Shown: piece by piece, positions 36,902 through 48,304 of the stretch
Layout of the letters: the number at the start of each line of letters is the position of its first letter
How positions within the stretch are numbered: the stretch's first letter is position 1
DNA from: Dipteris shenzhenensis
Taxonomy: Eukaryota > Polypodiophyta > Polypodiopsida > Gleicheniales
Length of the DNA: 64,000 bases
Assembly (NCBI GenBank): GCA_047967505.1
Contig: CM106538.1
Reading direction: 5' to 3' (one strand)
Translations under genes and position numbers: made by a program
The notes under the pieces: model-generated
Told to the model about the DNA's origin: nothing
Databases searched by the model: none
Seen by the model: only the letters and a program-made list of their open reading frames with translations

Positions 36902-37276
36902 AATCCATCACTCTTATCTACAATGCAGTAACCAACATCACTCTTATCTCTACAAGGCATGACATAACCAACATCCCACCCTTGTAGTAGCTAATGATCC
37001 CATCTCACCAACAAAAAAAAGTATCAGAGGATGACATCACCTATCTCAAATCTATCTTGCCATATCTAACCACTCTTAATGCCAAACTCATAATCTCATT
37101 TTCCCTTGTTGCTACCACCATTAGGAAAAAAGAGAGCTCACATTGGGACCTTTTAGGGTTTAGAAAATTAGGCTTTTGACCAATCAGAAGAGGGCCGATG
37201 TAACGTTGGAAAATACCAAAAACCATGTAAAAAGATAAAATAAGTCATATTTAAAATCTTTTTTTGTTATTATGTG
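36902..37276. other. No gene seen
   Basis: Short frames only (36994-37179 plus, 37041-37226 minus). No features are supported. Confidence 0.5.
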
Positions 37277-37690
37277 TCACATATGTGATCTTCAAAAGAT
37301 GATTTTTTGTGTAGAATTCGATGATTTTGACATTGTCAGCGTGTCTGGAGTGGGCCAAAACCCCTCCATCGACCTTGGAGACACCGAAAACCGACGCACT
37401 CGAAGGACAAAAAAAGGGCAAAAATGCCCAAAACGGGGGATTTGTACTAAAACGCGATTTGGCTAGTTGGCACAGTGCCAAATCGCGTTATCGTGCCAAT
37501 TGGCCAAATAGCGTTTGAGTACAAATCCCTCGTTTTGAGCATTTTTGCCCTTTTTCGACCCTCAGAGCGTGTTGATTTTTGGTGTCTCCAGGGTCGGATT
37601 GGGGGGCTTTCGTCTGCTCCCGGATGCATTGGTGATGTCAAAATCATCAAATTCTGCACATAAAATCAAGGATCTTATATATGCATTTAA
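37277..37690. mobile_element. Foldback / MITE-like element, ~410 bp
   Basis: Two arms of about 190 bp are reverse complements with scattered mismatches. GATGATTTTGACAT near 37320 pairs with ATGTCAAAATCATC near 37634; GGAGACACC near 37377 with GGTGTCTCC near 37581; GGCAAAAATGC near 37418 with GCATTTTTGCC near 37539; GGATTTGTACT near 37439 with AGTACAAATCC near 37518. The arms meet around CGCGATTTGGC / GCCAAATCGCG at 37455-37490. It is non-coding and about the size of a MITE. I cannot fix the outer ends or a target duplication exactly. Confidence 0.78.
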
Positions 37691-38078
37691 TGTGAAGCCT
37701 GAGGACTAGACTGACATTTTTGTCGTAAGTATCCGTATTTTATGGTATTTCTCATATTTTGAGTGCAACAAAAATAGGTAAATAGTGAATTTCTTAGAGG
37801 ATCCCAAAATGAGTTCCCTTCTTTCCTAATGCCTCTTAACCCTCCCTGAGCTCCAGCCAAATATCTACTCCCTTCCTTATCTCTTTGCTCATGCCTCTCA
37901 CCACTTTCAATTCACCCAAAAGTCACAAACTTCCTAGCCCCTTACACCTAACTTCTTCCCTACCCTTGCTAATCCTACCCCCGAGGATTACCAAACTGCT
38001 CAATCCATTTGCCTATTTCTTCCCCCCCTCCCCTCAGATTCCCCTCCCATAAATAACACTCTTCCATATTACTCCCCC

Positions 38079-38768
38079 ATGTCCCTATTTTCTCTCCATG
38101 CACCGCTGCCACCTCCGACACTATTTGTGCTGCCATCAGTAGAAATGGATCTAATCTTTGATTTTGAATATCAAGATCTAGATAATCTAAATTGCACTAC
38201 CATGCCAAATTGCAATGATGGGTATGATTTTGATGTAATACCACTTCCTAGTAACCCCATGAAGGATTTCTGGAACAAGTATCCAAATATGAAAACTCGA
38301 GGGGAATGGACCCTGAACAATTTTTCTACCAACCTTCATCAACACCAAATTATTGAAGCTTGGATCTGCAAGTTGGATCCCCAACTTGATTGGTACCACC
38401 CCAAGCTCTTTGATGTAAAATTCTTGAAGGAATACCTCCATGTACCTCCATGCCTCAGAACCCATCCCAAACTCTACGCAGTTCCATGACAGCATAGATG
38501 GGAGGCCAACATAGACACTTTGGATGAGGATTGCACCATTAATTGGCCAATGATCGAGCCATACTCTGGTATAGAATGGAACATCCAAGGCACACTGATC
38601 CAAGCACTTCAACAACATGAGACAATAATGCGAGGTAACTTTGACTGCATCCTCTGACAAAATGCTCTCTTTTGCAAAACCTTGGACTACATTTTGGAGG
38701 TCCCCAACCATATCGACCGCCATTTTCCTACACTCAATTTCAATCCCAGTGGACAGATCGATGCTTAG
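38079..38768 (+). pseudogene. Unrecognised reading frame broken by stops
   Basis: One frame stays open from 38079 apart from stops at about 38487, 38655 and 38766. It reads MSLFSLHAPLPPP, later DFWNKYPNMKTRGEW, AWICKLDPQLDWYHPKLFDV, then RWEANIDTLDEDCTINW and LIQALQQHETIMRGNFDCIL. The Trp/Tyr/His content and the resumption of a protein-like sequence after each stop suggest a decayed real protein, probably a transposon or plant-specific family. I cannot name it. LINE-A inserted just downstream. Confidence 0.4.
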
Positions 38769-38811
38769 ACTATAAGCAGACCATGCCCTAGTGCCACAAT
38801 AGAAGAGAAAG

Positions 38812-38843
38812 GGGTGTGTGTGTGTGTGTGTGTGGTGTGTCAT
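38812..38843. repeat. (GT)n tract and left target duplication of the LINE-A copy
   Basis: A GT run ends in GTGTGTCAT (38835-38843). The same GTGTGTCAT stands right after the LINE poly(A) at 43812-43820, so it is a likely target-site duplication formed inside a GT microsatellite. Confidence 0.7.
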
Positions 38844-39224
38844 TGGGAGTGTGAGAGAGAGATCCCATGCTAGCCCTCGTGCTCCCACACTGCAGCTTCT
38901 TGTTTCTCCCTCAATTTTACGCCCTCAAGGTTTCATTTGACGCGCATTTTGTGTCCATATACTCTGTCGAAAAATTCGGGGGAAAAAAATTTTATACTGT
39001 CAAAAATCCATAGGATTTTGTTCGTACAGTCAGGAAAAATCTGTACAGTTTTGTTTGTACAGTCGGGAAAATCAGTACAGTTTTGCTGTCAGGAAATAAA
39101 AAATTCCTATTGTCAAAATCTTTAATTTTGTCCGTACAGCCAGGAAAAATCCGTACAATTTTGTACCTGATGTGCTTTCTTGCTTGTAAAGCGTTACTGC
39201 TTCCAAGCCTTTTCCTTAACTCGA

Positions 39225-39985
39225 ATGGCGGATTATTCCTATGAGAAAACCTTTCACAAAGACAAGTCAGTTTCCAACAAGAAACAAAAATAGATGATGG
39301 ATTTAGATGATTCCCTTCATGACTCTACTGAGGCTCAGCTTGTTTATGAGGTTATGCATGAAGGGTTTGAAGACACCCACAAAGGTTGGAAAGATTCACT
39401 TCCCACCACTGGCATTATGGTGGAAGTGGATGATATATTTGATCCAGTTAAGGAGTATGCAAAGCATGCCATTATACTTTTCTTCCCCGGACGGATGCCT
39501 ACTGCAGCAGATGTTGGGAATTGGTTGACTCGAACCTTGGGTGGTTCTTATGTCAAAAAAGTTCATTATGCAGCGAGGGGCTTTTTGAGATCATCATGGC
39601 TGATGAGGAGCACCGTCAGGTTTTGTTGGAGCACTCTCCTCTCTTCTATGGCCAACAGATGGTCCATGTCCTGCCCTGGTCTCCCACTCGAGATTATCAG
39701 GCATTGATTCGGCATCGTTGCCCTGTTTGGGTAGAAGTTGTGGATTTTCCTCAATTCTTGTCTTCTCTTCTAACTAAAATTGCAGCTTTCCTCGGTAAGG
39801 TGGTATGTCCACTGGGACTACAAATCGAACCTTGTTTCCTGAAGAAGAAGTTGCTGCACTTTTGTCCTCTCCTCAGGCTGATGCTTCATCCCAGGGCAGA
39901 GGCCCGGACATTGAGGTGGAAATGCAAACATAGACAACCCGTTAATTGCTGTACATACCTGTCCCATAACTGTAAATATGCTTGA
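39225..39985 (+). pseudogene. LINE-A copy 1 ORF1 remnant (DUF4283-like)
   Basis: The start is probably ATG 39225 (MADYSYEKTFHKDK), matching the ATGGC start of the 49.2-kb copy, but a stop follows before MMDLDDSLHD at 39294. FFPGRMPTAADVGNWL and GGSYVKKVHYAARGF mark the RNA-binding fold. A frameshift near 39590 moves the rest (HSPLFYGQQMVHVLPWSP, LIRHRCPVWVEV) to the next frame. The zinc-knuckle part seen in the 49.2-kb copy is absent: the sequence passes from VVCPLGLQ to an acidic tail, which suggests an internal deletion of over 100 residues. Confidence 0.8.
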
Positions 39986-42900
39986 TCATCTGAAGTGTGT
40001 TACTCTCAATGTACAGGGAATGTGTGATGGTCGCAAATGGAAACTGGTCTGGATGTATATCAGGCAATTGTAGCCTGATATAGTTGCTTTATAGAGCATA
40101 ATCAACATATGTATGCTGGCCAAATAGGGCATTTTGTTGTGTTATGATATCTTCTATGCTAGAGAGCAGTCCTTTTTTGGTGTGGCTTTTTTGGTAAAGC
40201 ACGACCTTCAACCTGTTGTGGCTCTCAATGATCACCATGGTAGATGGATTATTGTTCAATGCCTTGTTCAAGAGGAAATTTTTGAATTTGCATCAGTTTA
40301 TGCCCCCCAATCTTCGCGTGATAGAGCTTTGATATGGGCTGCCATGCATACTTATCCATGGCGACAACATGCCTTCATTTGTGGTGACTTTAATAATGCC
40401 CCTCAATCGGGTGACAACACCTCAAGCCACACTCATATGTTGGCTTCTGAAACACAGGCATGGTCTAATTTTTTGCTTTCAGCATAATCCTCAATCTTCT
40501 TATCAGGCATGCTTGGACAGATGGTATCAGATTGATCCACAGCATTGTAATGCCTTTACTTGTCAAATTTGGGTTGATCATGCTTTCACACATTCAGATC
40601 ATGCTCCTCTTTGGTTGAGGCTTTCGTTACATGAATTTTCCACTGACAGATTGCCTTACTGAAGGCTTTTGCTGATTAATAATAATTATCTGGAGCATGC
40701 TGGCTTTAAAGCCATGGTCTCTAATGCTATTCAGCCTCTTTCTTGTCAGATACGCATTGGTTTGGATTATGCCTGGCAAGCTTTTATGCTCGGATGCAAG
40801 AAATTATTCGAGATTATGGCAAATCCTATATGCAAGCCACAAGGGAGACTGTAGCACATGCCAAATTTACTTGTCAGAGTTTGACTAAGCTTACTCATCT
40901 TCGCCCTTTGTCTTCACAGCAAAGCATGCTCTTATGTCAGGCTCAATTCTCTCTTCAATCCAATGATTGCAAAAAGCTTGCTAAATGGGAAACTCGATCC
41001 AAACAATGGGCATTTTTGGATAAAGGCTGCTCTTTCAAGCAATTTTTAAAGAATTTACACTACAAAAGACAGGCTGCCAATATCTGTTGGATCCGAATGC
41101 CTGATGGTTCTTGGTCAACATCTCGTTCAGAGCTTGCTGATTTATGTGTGCAGCACTTCTCCACTCATTTTGCGCATCTGGATGCTCTTTCTCCTCGGGT
41201 CATGTCTGCACGTCAGCTTCTTTTACAGCATATTCATCCAATTCTGTCTGATGCTTAGGCTTTGTAAAATTAACATCCCTTCACTGAAAGGGAATTGTCT
41301 GATGCACTGAGATCCTATGGCAGATGGAAATCTCTAGGATGGGATGGTCACCATTGAATTTTTTCTTGCATTCTGGGATCTTATTAAATTCACCTTGCTA
41401 CAAATGGTAAATATAGCATGGCAAAATCAGCAGATGCCTGTGTCATGGAAAAAGGGTCTTCTCAAGGTGATTCCAAAAAAGCAGCTATGTGATTCACTTG
41501 GTGATTGGAGGCCAATCACGCTCATGCTAGTCATTTATAAGATCATTGCCAAGATGGTGGTTGATCAGATTAAAGGTTATTTGCATGATGGGTTGCATCC
41601 CTCCCAATATGGCTTTGTTCCACGTCACCATATCACAGATAACATTGCCAATGCTTATATTGGGATTGAATATGCCAAATACACACAACAGGATGTTCTA
41701 CTCTTGCAGGTAGATATTGCAAAAGCCTTTGACACAGTTCAATGGGATTTCATCTCGCAAACTATGCGAGCTTTGGGGTTTGGACAAAAAATGTAGCAGG
41801 TTATTTATTGGCTTTACAAAGATAGCAATGCGGCTTGCATTCTTTCTAGGGATATCTCTGATGAGTGGACTCTTCGTTGTTCGGTCCGCCAGGGATGCCC
41901 TCTCATCAGTGCTTTATTGTATGCCATTGCTACTCATCCTATGCTGCAATATACTGATCAGCTTGTGGCTACAGGATCACTTCATGGCTTGGAATTGGAT
42001 GCTAATCGCAACATGGTTGCTCAAGCTTATGCTGATGATTCTTTCTTTACCCCAAGGACTACGCCCCATGATCTTGGTGCCTTGATGCAAGCCCTCTCTG
42101 TTTACGGTTTGGCATCTAGTCTTCATGTTAATTTTTAGAAGTCTAAGCTGCTCCCTTTGCATTCCAAAGACTGGCATAGTCTATTATGGCTCGGGGATAT
42201 CATTCCACCCACTCAGTTCATTCGTCATCTTAGTTACCCTTTGGGGTGGGAACTCACTCGCTGACAACAAACTGATTGGATTTTGGCTAAGCTTCGAAAA
42301 AAGCTTGTATTGAAAACTGGCAACCTGGCCTTTGCACGTTCGTCTTCGAATCGTGCAATCCATCCTTGTGACATATATTCAATTTTACTTGCCATTGATC
42401 ATGTTCACTAAGGCAGATCTTACATCTTTCATGTCTGTCCTTACGAAAATCTTATGGCAATCCAAACATGGCAAAAAAAGTCTCAGGCTGCTTTCGATGC
42501 ATCACATTTGTTCTCCCAAGATGCATGGTGGATTGAACATCTCAAATATTCATGTGCATATTCTTGCCCACAGGGAAAAAATGTTGCTCTACAATTTCTG
42601 CAAGGTGATCAACCTCGGGCTCTTATGAACAGGACTCTAGTCACTCATATCAATATTTATGCCTTTGGTCATTAACAACTCGATCACTTGGATTTCTTTT
42701 TTGGCTGCACTAATGGCACTTTGCCTGACTGCCCTTTTGTCTCCCGCTTGCTTCTTGACTAAGCATGTTCTTTCTCATCTGGAATGGAATGGACGGCAAT
42801 CTTTGCTTGGGAATTCTTTAAGGGTTGAAAGCATTCACTGGTCGAAAGTATTTCAGCCTCCCTTGGCTTTATAAGAACCTCGACGTTCCTACTTTGTCTC

Positions 42901-43730
42901 GTTTAGAGACATCACCTCGATTGCTGATGTTATAGATGATGCTGGTACTGTGCTCTCCTTTTCTCTAGCAGTACTACATATGGATTGGGCTCTCATTATC
43001 GTCCTTTGTGGCGACAAATTACTTCTATGCTTTCGCATTTTGTTCCGATTCCTCCTTTGGAACTCTAGGACCGGCTAGAAGATTGAACTTTGACTTCTCC
43101 AGGGTCCTCTTCTCGTCCTTTGAGACAATCTCAGATTACTGTATTTGCATTATACAAAATCCTTTTGCCTCAACCTTGGGTTTCACAGAGAGATGATTCT
43201 GTTTGGCGAATGCATTGCCTAGCCAAGTGGTGGAGGAAAAGATTACAGCAACTTTGGACCTATAAAGTACCGCTTCAACAATAGTTTTCTTTTAGCGAGT
43301 TCTTTTGGGAGTGTTTCAATCTGGATAGCTATTAGCTCATCGACACATTGCTCCTGCACTTTGCCACAGATGTTCTGCTTCTTCAGAGACTGTCTCACTT
43401 GTTTTGGCATTGTCCGTGCTCTTATGAGTTTTTTTATCTGCTTCGACAGCGCCTGTGAGCGAGATTCCCATCTGTTCCATTTGGAAAGTTCTTCTGGCTA
43501 TTTGAGGTTCATCCATCCAGACCGGAGTTTCATCTTTTCTTCGTTTGGGTTCGCTGCTGGACACTATGGACTTTATGAACATATAGGAATTATAAAGTCT
43601 TTGGTGATCCTACTTTCTCTCTGTTTGGCTTTTTTAGGCGTTCTCTGCAACAATCTTTCTTTGATTGCTTACAGACCCGCTGCATAGATCATGAGGTCTT
43701 TTTGGCATATACTGAAATTTTCAATTGATG
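39986..43730 (+). pseudogene. LINE-A copy 1 ORF2 remnant: endonuclease, RT, zinc domain
   Basis: Endonuclease motifs are TLNVQGMC (about 40005), FEFASVYAPQ (about 40275), FICGDFNNAP (about 40375) and a decayed SDH (HSDHAPLWL, about 40595). RT follows: DWRPITLM (about 41500), QYGFVPRHHITDN, DIAKAFDTVQWDF (about 41710), SVRQGCPL-like (41880) and AYADDSFFTP (about 42030) with the catalytic YADD intact. The connection region and C-terminal domain reach 43730 through several frames. At least ten stops or frame changes (40484, 41256, 41796, 42137 and others) break it. Confidence 0.85.
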
Positions 43731-43805
43731 TAATTATAGCACCTTATTTTGAGGTTGCTACTCATATAATATAATCAATCAAAGATTTCACCCAAAAAAA
43801 AAAAA

Positions 43806-43850
43806 GTGTGTGTGTGTCATGCCTCTCTCTCTCTCTCTCTCCCACACAAA
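43806..43850. repeat. (GT)n then (CT)n microsatellites after LINE-A copy 1
   Basis: GTGTGTGTGTGTCAT right after the poly(A), then CT repeats. The first part repeats the 5' flank of the LINE. Confidence 0.9.
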
Positions 43851-44639
43851 CCTACAAACATACAGGGGTTTCTTACAATCTAAGACAATCATGAAGGAAA
43901 GAGAGAGTTAGATGGGAAGGAGGGAGAAGAGAGAGAGGGAGAGGATGATGGAGAGGTAGAGGGAGAGAGTAAAAGAAAGCAATTAGGAGGGTTGGAAAAT
44001 TTCCGACCCTCCATATCGCTTCCTTTTGTACACTATTGTGCACACGCACACACAGGGAAGGAAAAAGGAGAGAGAGAGAGAGAGAGAGAGAATAAATGAA
44101 GTAGTAGCATGTTTAGCAATTGACTTTATGATCTACAATGGGAGTCAGACTTGAGTGAATGCCAAAAGTAAAGCTCACCAGGTGGCACAAAGGTGGGAAA
44201 GTGGGGACTTTGTATAGCACTTGAGGGAGAATACAAGCCAAGGTACAAGCTTGGCAGTAGAAAGAAAGGGGTGAAATGGAGACGAAGGAAGGAGATGATG
44301 AAGAGATTGGACAAGGAGAAGGCAACAAGGTGGTGGAAGAGTAGTGCACACGAACAACAACTAAGTAGCTTTGGAGGGAAGTAGAAGTGAGCAAGGCAGC
44401 CAATCAAGTGGTGAACCATAACAGGCAAAGAAGATTGTCGTAGCAATGTGCAAGGAACGGAGGACGGAACTAGGCTGGCGGTGCAAAACGGCAAGGGGGG
44501 GAGGGGGATAGGGATTGGTTAGGCGGTGAGTAGATAGGGGAGAGATTAGGGGGGTGGGTTTGGGGGTTGGTTAGAGGGGATGCACGGTTAGGGGAGGAAA
44601 GATAGGGGGTTATGGGGTTTAATTAGGCGGAGGAAACAA
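43851..44639. other. Purine-rich unassigned sequence
   Basis: GA-rich runs (43900-43975, 44068-44092) and G-rich stretches (44490-44620). Overlapping minus-strand frames (44113-44494) in three phases are Ser/Leu/Pro-rich composition products. No gene is supported. Confidence 0.5.
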
Positions 44640-44745
44640 ATAATAATAATAATAATAAAATTATGGCAGTTATATTTTGAGAGATAGAGTTAATTATTAC
44701 CAGTGAAGGGGAATTTAAAAGCTTGTGTGTGTGTGTGTGTGCCTG
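44640..44745. repeat. (AAT)n and (GT)n microsatellites
   Basis: A TAATAATAATAATAATAA run at 44640-44657 and a GT run at 44724-44742. Confidence 0.9.
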
Positions 44746-44795
44746 CACGTGCACACATGCACATGCACATGCGCTTTGGAATATTTTGATAGCCT

Positions 44796-44985
44796 CTTTA
44801 CATTTAAAAAACTTGGTACAGCAAAATTTAGAATGCAATTCCATTGTAGAGACTAGTGTTAAAAGAGAGCTCAGATATTAAATTTTGTTCTTTACATTTA
44901 AAAAACTTGGTACACCAAAATTTAGAATGCAATTCCATTTTGTAGAGACTAATGTTAAAAGAGAGCTCAGATATTAAATTTTATT
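44796..44985. repeat. 94-bp tandem duplication
   Basis: CTTTACATTTAAAAAACTTG starts two adjacent copies (44796 and 44890) that both run through AATGCAATTCCATT and AGAGAGCTCAGATATTAAAT. They differ by a few substitutions and a short indel. It lies just downstream of the WASHC4-like exons. Confidence 0.85.
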
Positions 44986-45445
44986 GACAATGGAAATTCA
45001 TTTGTCTTAATTAGCTTTTAGACTTCCTTTGTAAAGTTACATGCAAGCTAAGCTGCTTGTTCGTAATTGAAATTGGAATCATTTCCTATTCCTGATGTTA
45101 CTGGAGGTGCCAACAACCACAGGCACCCTCTATTCATCCCAGCTGCATCAATAGCTTTGTAATTGCTATGGACGAGCAAGAGGACAGACAATGCAAGATT
45201 GAAAATCTCATTTTTTGGCTTTAATATTCCTGTATAATGACAACAGATGTACTGCAGACCATGTTGGAGCTTAAGTTAGGAAGCTATGGACCAAAGGCTC
45301 TGCATTCGCGGCCATTGAAGGGGCATTTCAATATTTCAAGATTTCCTGGATCTGCTACAGTAGTATGAGTCATGCGTGTGTTTTTTTGGGCTACTTTATT
45401 ACCCTTGTTAGTCAAAATAATCTGATGCTTGAGCTCGGAATCCAG

Positions 45446-46873
45446 TCACTGGAAAAAAAGTCTTGCAGCAGTGAGATTGTACTCAATAAGCTCAAGTTCA
45501 GTCAGACTGCTATTCAATCGTTTCACGATCTGCAACAGTTTCAGTTAAGCGTCATCAGCAAAACCAAGGCTCTGTATGCTATTAGACACTACTTTTAAGA
45601 ATTGAAGCAAAAGCCTCACCAGCTGCATGCTCTGTGCTTCTTCCTCTGAAATAGATGCAAACTTTTGGCTCCATACTTGCAGCCCATTCATGCCACTCTC
45701 AATATTGTCCATATCAAGTCCATCTTGTACTCGATTTTTTTCATTCGCAATGTGTTTTCTTGCTGACTCAAACCAATGAAGTGAGTCGAATTGTTTGTCT
45801 TGATCAAGTACCTGCAGTGGGTGCATAAAAGGGTTTGTTCAACTCTGGAATGAATAGAATACAATCAACAGACCTAACATAAATGCAGGAGAAAGCTGCA
45901 GGCCAGCACCTCCCTGATTGCAGAAGTAAAATGCACACAGAAAGCATAGTAGGACAAATCCTCTCTCCTATGTTTTTCTGATTTCAGCCCACTCTTCCAT
46001 ACTTCAGGCGCAAATTTGGTAAAGCATAGAAAACAATAGCTCCTGTGAGCAGGATGAATTGTGAGAGAAGATTCCTACCTTGAGAATATATGCTATGCCA
46101 AGGACCAGACCATCATCAGTGAACAATCCACTTGAGCCATCACGACCTCTTTTGAAAAGTCTCTCTTTTGATTGTACCATAGTCTCTACAGCATTCAGGA
46201 TCAATGCTGGTAGTATCAGGTAAAACTCCTTCAGGTGTAGATTATCTACACTTTGCAGCTCCTGCAAAACCAAGATTTCCAAATTCATACATTGCCAGTG
46301 CCTCTTAGTTTTTTAAGAATGAATGGTGTTCCTCCGTATGCAAGCCTAGAAAGAACATCTATAGTTTGCTTGACTTATCTCATCAAATTTTTAAAACAAG
46401 ACCTGGCAAAATACTCCAGTGAGGATCTTGAAATAGTTAGTCTGTTCAATGGGCATTTCTTGTATCTTGAGAGTTCTGTCAAGTATTGCTCCTGCCCGCA
46501 CAGCTTCTGAATTCATTTTTAACATCCTTGCAGCCTCCTCAAAGCTGGCTTTTTTTTTCATATCCTGCACAAATCTTTGAAAGAAAGTGACAATGCATAA
46601 GCAAGCAAGAAAAGATCAGAAGACTTGGATACAAAATACCAGGAGTAGCGACTACTAGTACCCAGATGCTGTACTAGAATGATGTAGACCCCCCATTCGC
46701 ACCATGCGGACGAAGCCAAGTGCATTCCCCATTTCTGCAATAAGCCGTCGGAACTGATCAAGAGAATTCATACCGTCATCTGTTAATCCCAGTTTCTTGA
46801 TGTCCCTGTTTAGTTTTTCTGCTCTCGCAAGAGGATACTCCTTATTTTTTTCATGACATTCCTGTGCAAACAT
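45446..46873 (-). pseudogene. WASHC4: WASH complex subunit 4 (SWIP)-like gene, C-terminal exons
   Basis: Five minus-strand exons, all phase 0 with AG/GT borders, match the C-terminal part of SWIP, a scaffold of the WASH complex that activates Arp2/3 actin assembly on endosomes. (a) 46873-46640: [46 protein letters not shown]. (b) 46564-46403: EEAARMLKMNSEAV, NYFKILTGVF. (c) 46261-46079: NLHLKEFYLILPAL, FTDDGLVLGIAYILK. (d) 45811-45620: VLDQDKQFDSLHWFESARK. (e) 45529-45446: IVKRLNSSLTELELIEYNLT, then ARLFFQ and stop. Exon (a) has two in-frame TAG codons (about 46652-46657) before its only phase-compatible donor, where a conserved NAIRxVPDL-like stretch should be, so the copy appears broken. 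Upstream exons are not found; the LINE train begins 0.6 kb away. Confidence 0.75.
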
Positions 46874-47427
46874 CTGAGTTAAGAAAGACTATTTGTTCAT
46901 CTTAAGTAGAACAACTGTATGAAACACTCGGCACTCACACTTAGACCATGGCTTTATCAAAGATATAAACCCACATACTGTGTTACAGGCAGGCACATTT
47001 TAGAATATTGCACGTGCAATTTCATGAAGGTAATAAATTTGCTGTATTACTTTCCTACACTCACGAAAATGGATATATTGCAGAACATACACTCTAGAAC
47101 CACAGAAGAGGAAGCAGTATGTTGCAACTAGCATTCCACACAACCACTGCAGAGGCCATGAAGGCTTCTGATCATTGTTTTTTTGCTTACACATCAACAA
47201 CAAGCTTCTCAACTGGTCAAGCTTCTCAACTGGTCAGGCCATATCCATTCAAACCACTCAATATGTGAGGAGACTCATAGCAAAGGAGCTGATTAATGCC
47301 TTATTCAAGTATAGTGACAAATAATCACATATGTCATTTTTTTAATGTTAAAAGAGAGAGAAATTTTATTTTTGAATTTTTTTAAAAATTGGGTTGGCTA
47401 TTTTTTGGGAGTTGGCTTCTCGTTTCT

Positions 47428-47428
<1 letters not shown>
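46874..47428. other. Upstream intron or flank of the WASHC4-like gene
   Basis: No exon of the expected upstream SWIP region is visible on the minus strand. A 14-bp phrase GCTTCTCAACTGGTCA is repeated near 47205 and 47220. The stretch after 47340 is T-rich and leads into the TG microsatellite. Confidence 0.45.
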
Positions 47429-47465
<37 letters not shown>

Positions 47466-47467
47466 TG
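47429..47467. repeat. (TG)n microsatellite, left end of the LINE-A train
   Basis: About 18 TG dinucleotides with one TATG variant. It directly precedes the 5'-truncated LINE-A copy 2. Confidence 0.92.
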
Positions 47468-47468
47468 A

Positions 47469-48304
47469 TAGATCCATTTGGAGAACACTTTCAACTATGT
47501 TGCAGCCATTTGTTCCGGTTCCTCCACTGTTTGCACAGGACAGATTAATGGACTGGAATTTGACTTCCATACCTCCTGCTACACATACACTCTCGATACA
47601 CAATCTGACTTCCTCGAAGGTTTACAGATTTCTTCTTCCACAGCCATGGATTGACAAGCATGCCAACACTCTTTGGAATTTGGATAGGCCTTTATCTTGG
47701 TGGCAATCCCGTCTCATGAAAATCTGGAAAACCAAATTGCCATTGAAACAGAGGCTTTTCTTTTGGAGATGTATAGTGGGAGCCTTTTCCATTGGGGTGA
47801 AATTGGCAGCTCGCCGCATTGCTTCTCCTTTCTGCCCCCGGTGCTCTCATCCCCGCGAGACAGTTCCTCACTTATTATGGTTTTGCCCGCACTCTCGCAC
47901 ATTGATCACTCATGTTTCTCATTTACTGCGGCTTCGGTTCCCTTCTATCAGATTTGGGAAACTTTTCTGGATGTTTGGATGCTGCTCATCTCAGATGTCT
48001 CCATTACTCCTTTTCTTTCATTGGACTCGCTTTTGGGTATTATGGACCATCTGGACACAGAGACTGCATTCTAGGATGGGTCAACAGTTTCCTCAGGCAT
48101 ATATTTTCTTCAGAATGTCCCTTAAGCAGTCTTTACATGACAGTCTTGCTGCAAGGGATTTGGATGCTACTTGCCTTGAAGTGTTCTCTACTTGTTTTTG
48201 AGTTCTTCTATCGGGCTCTCTTTTGGAGTTCTATGCTAGTGTGTGGGAGACTTCCCATATTGTAAATTCATGAGCTTATAAATACAATGGATTTTACCAA
48301 AAAA
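47469..48304 (+). mobile_element. LINE-A copy 2, 5'-truncated
   Basis: Only the last part of ORF2 is present, starting inside the connection region and covering the zf-RVT zinc domain. One frame (47389-48201, joined to the microsatellite by chance) is open and reads KLPLKQRLFFWRC, FCPRCSHPRETVPHLLWFCP and FPSIRFGKLFWMFG. Cys/His spacing fits zf-RVT. The 3' end is ATTTTACC plus A7 (48298-48304), followed directly by GTGTGTGTATG. It is a third subfamily: similar in sense to copies at 53.5 and 57.5 kb but clearly divergent. Confidence 0.88.

Larger units (their letters stand above)
38844..43805 (+). mobile_element. LINE-A copy 1 (near full length, second subfamily)
   Basis: A plus-strand L1-type LINE. 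It has a 5' region with six GTACAG/GTACAA motifs (39020-39165), ORF1, endonuclease, reverse transcriptase, a C-terminal zf-RVT-like region, and a 3' end with 12 A (43794-43805) followed at once by GT repeats. GTGTGTCAT flanks both sides. The 56.37-58.13 kb copy is its closest relative here (SFFTP, LHSKDWHSLLW against LHAKDWHSLLW). Many stops and frameshifts are present, so it is inactive. Confidence 0.88.

Noticed and set aside
44113-44494. Three overlapping minus-strand frames rich in Ser, Leu and Pro
   Set aside because: They arise from the purine-rich plus strand, overlap in several phases and show no recognisable motif.
47389-48201. A 270-codon host protein with a Cys/Val-rich N-terminus
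   Set aside because: The N-terminal part is TG-microsatellite translation. The rest is the zf-RVT end of a truncated LINE.
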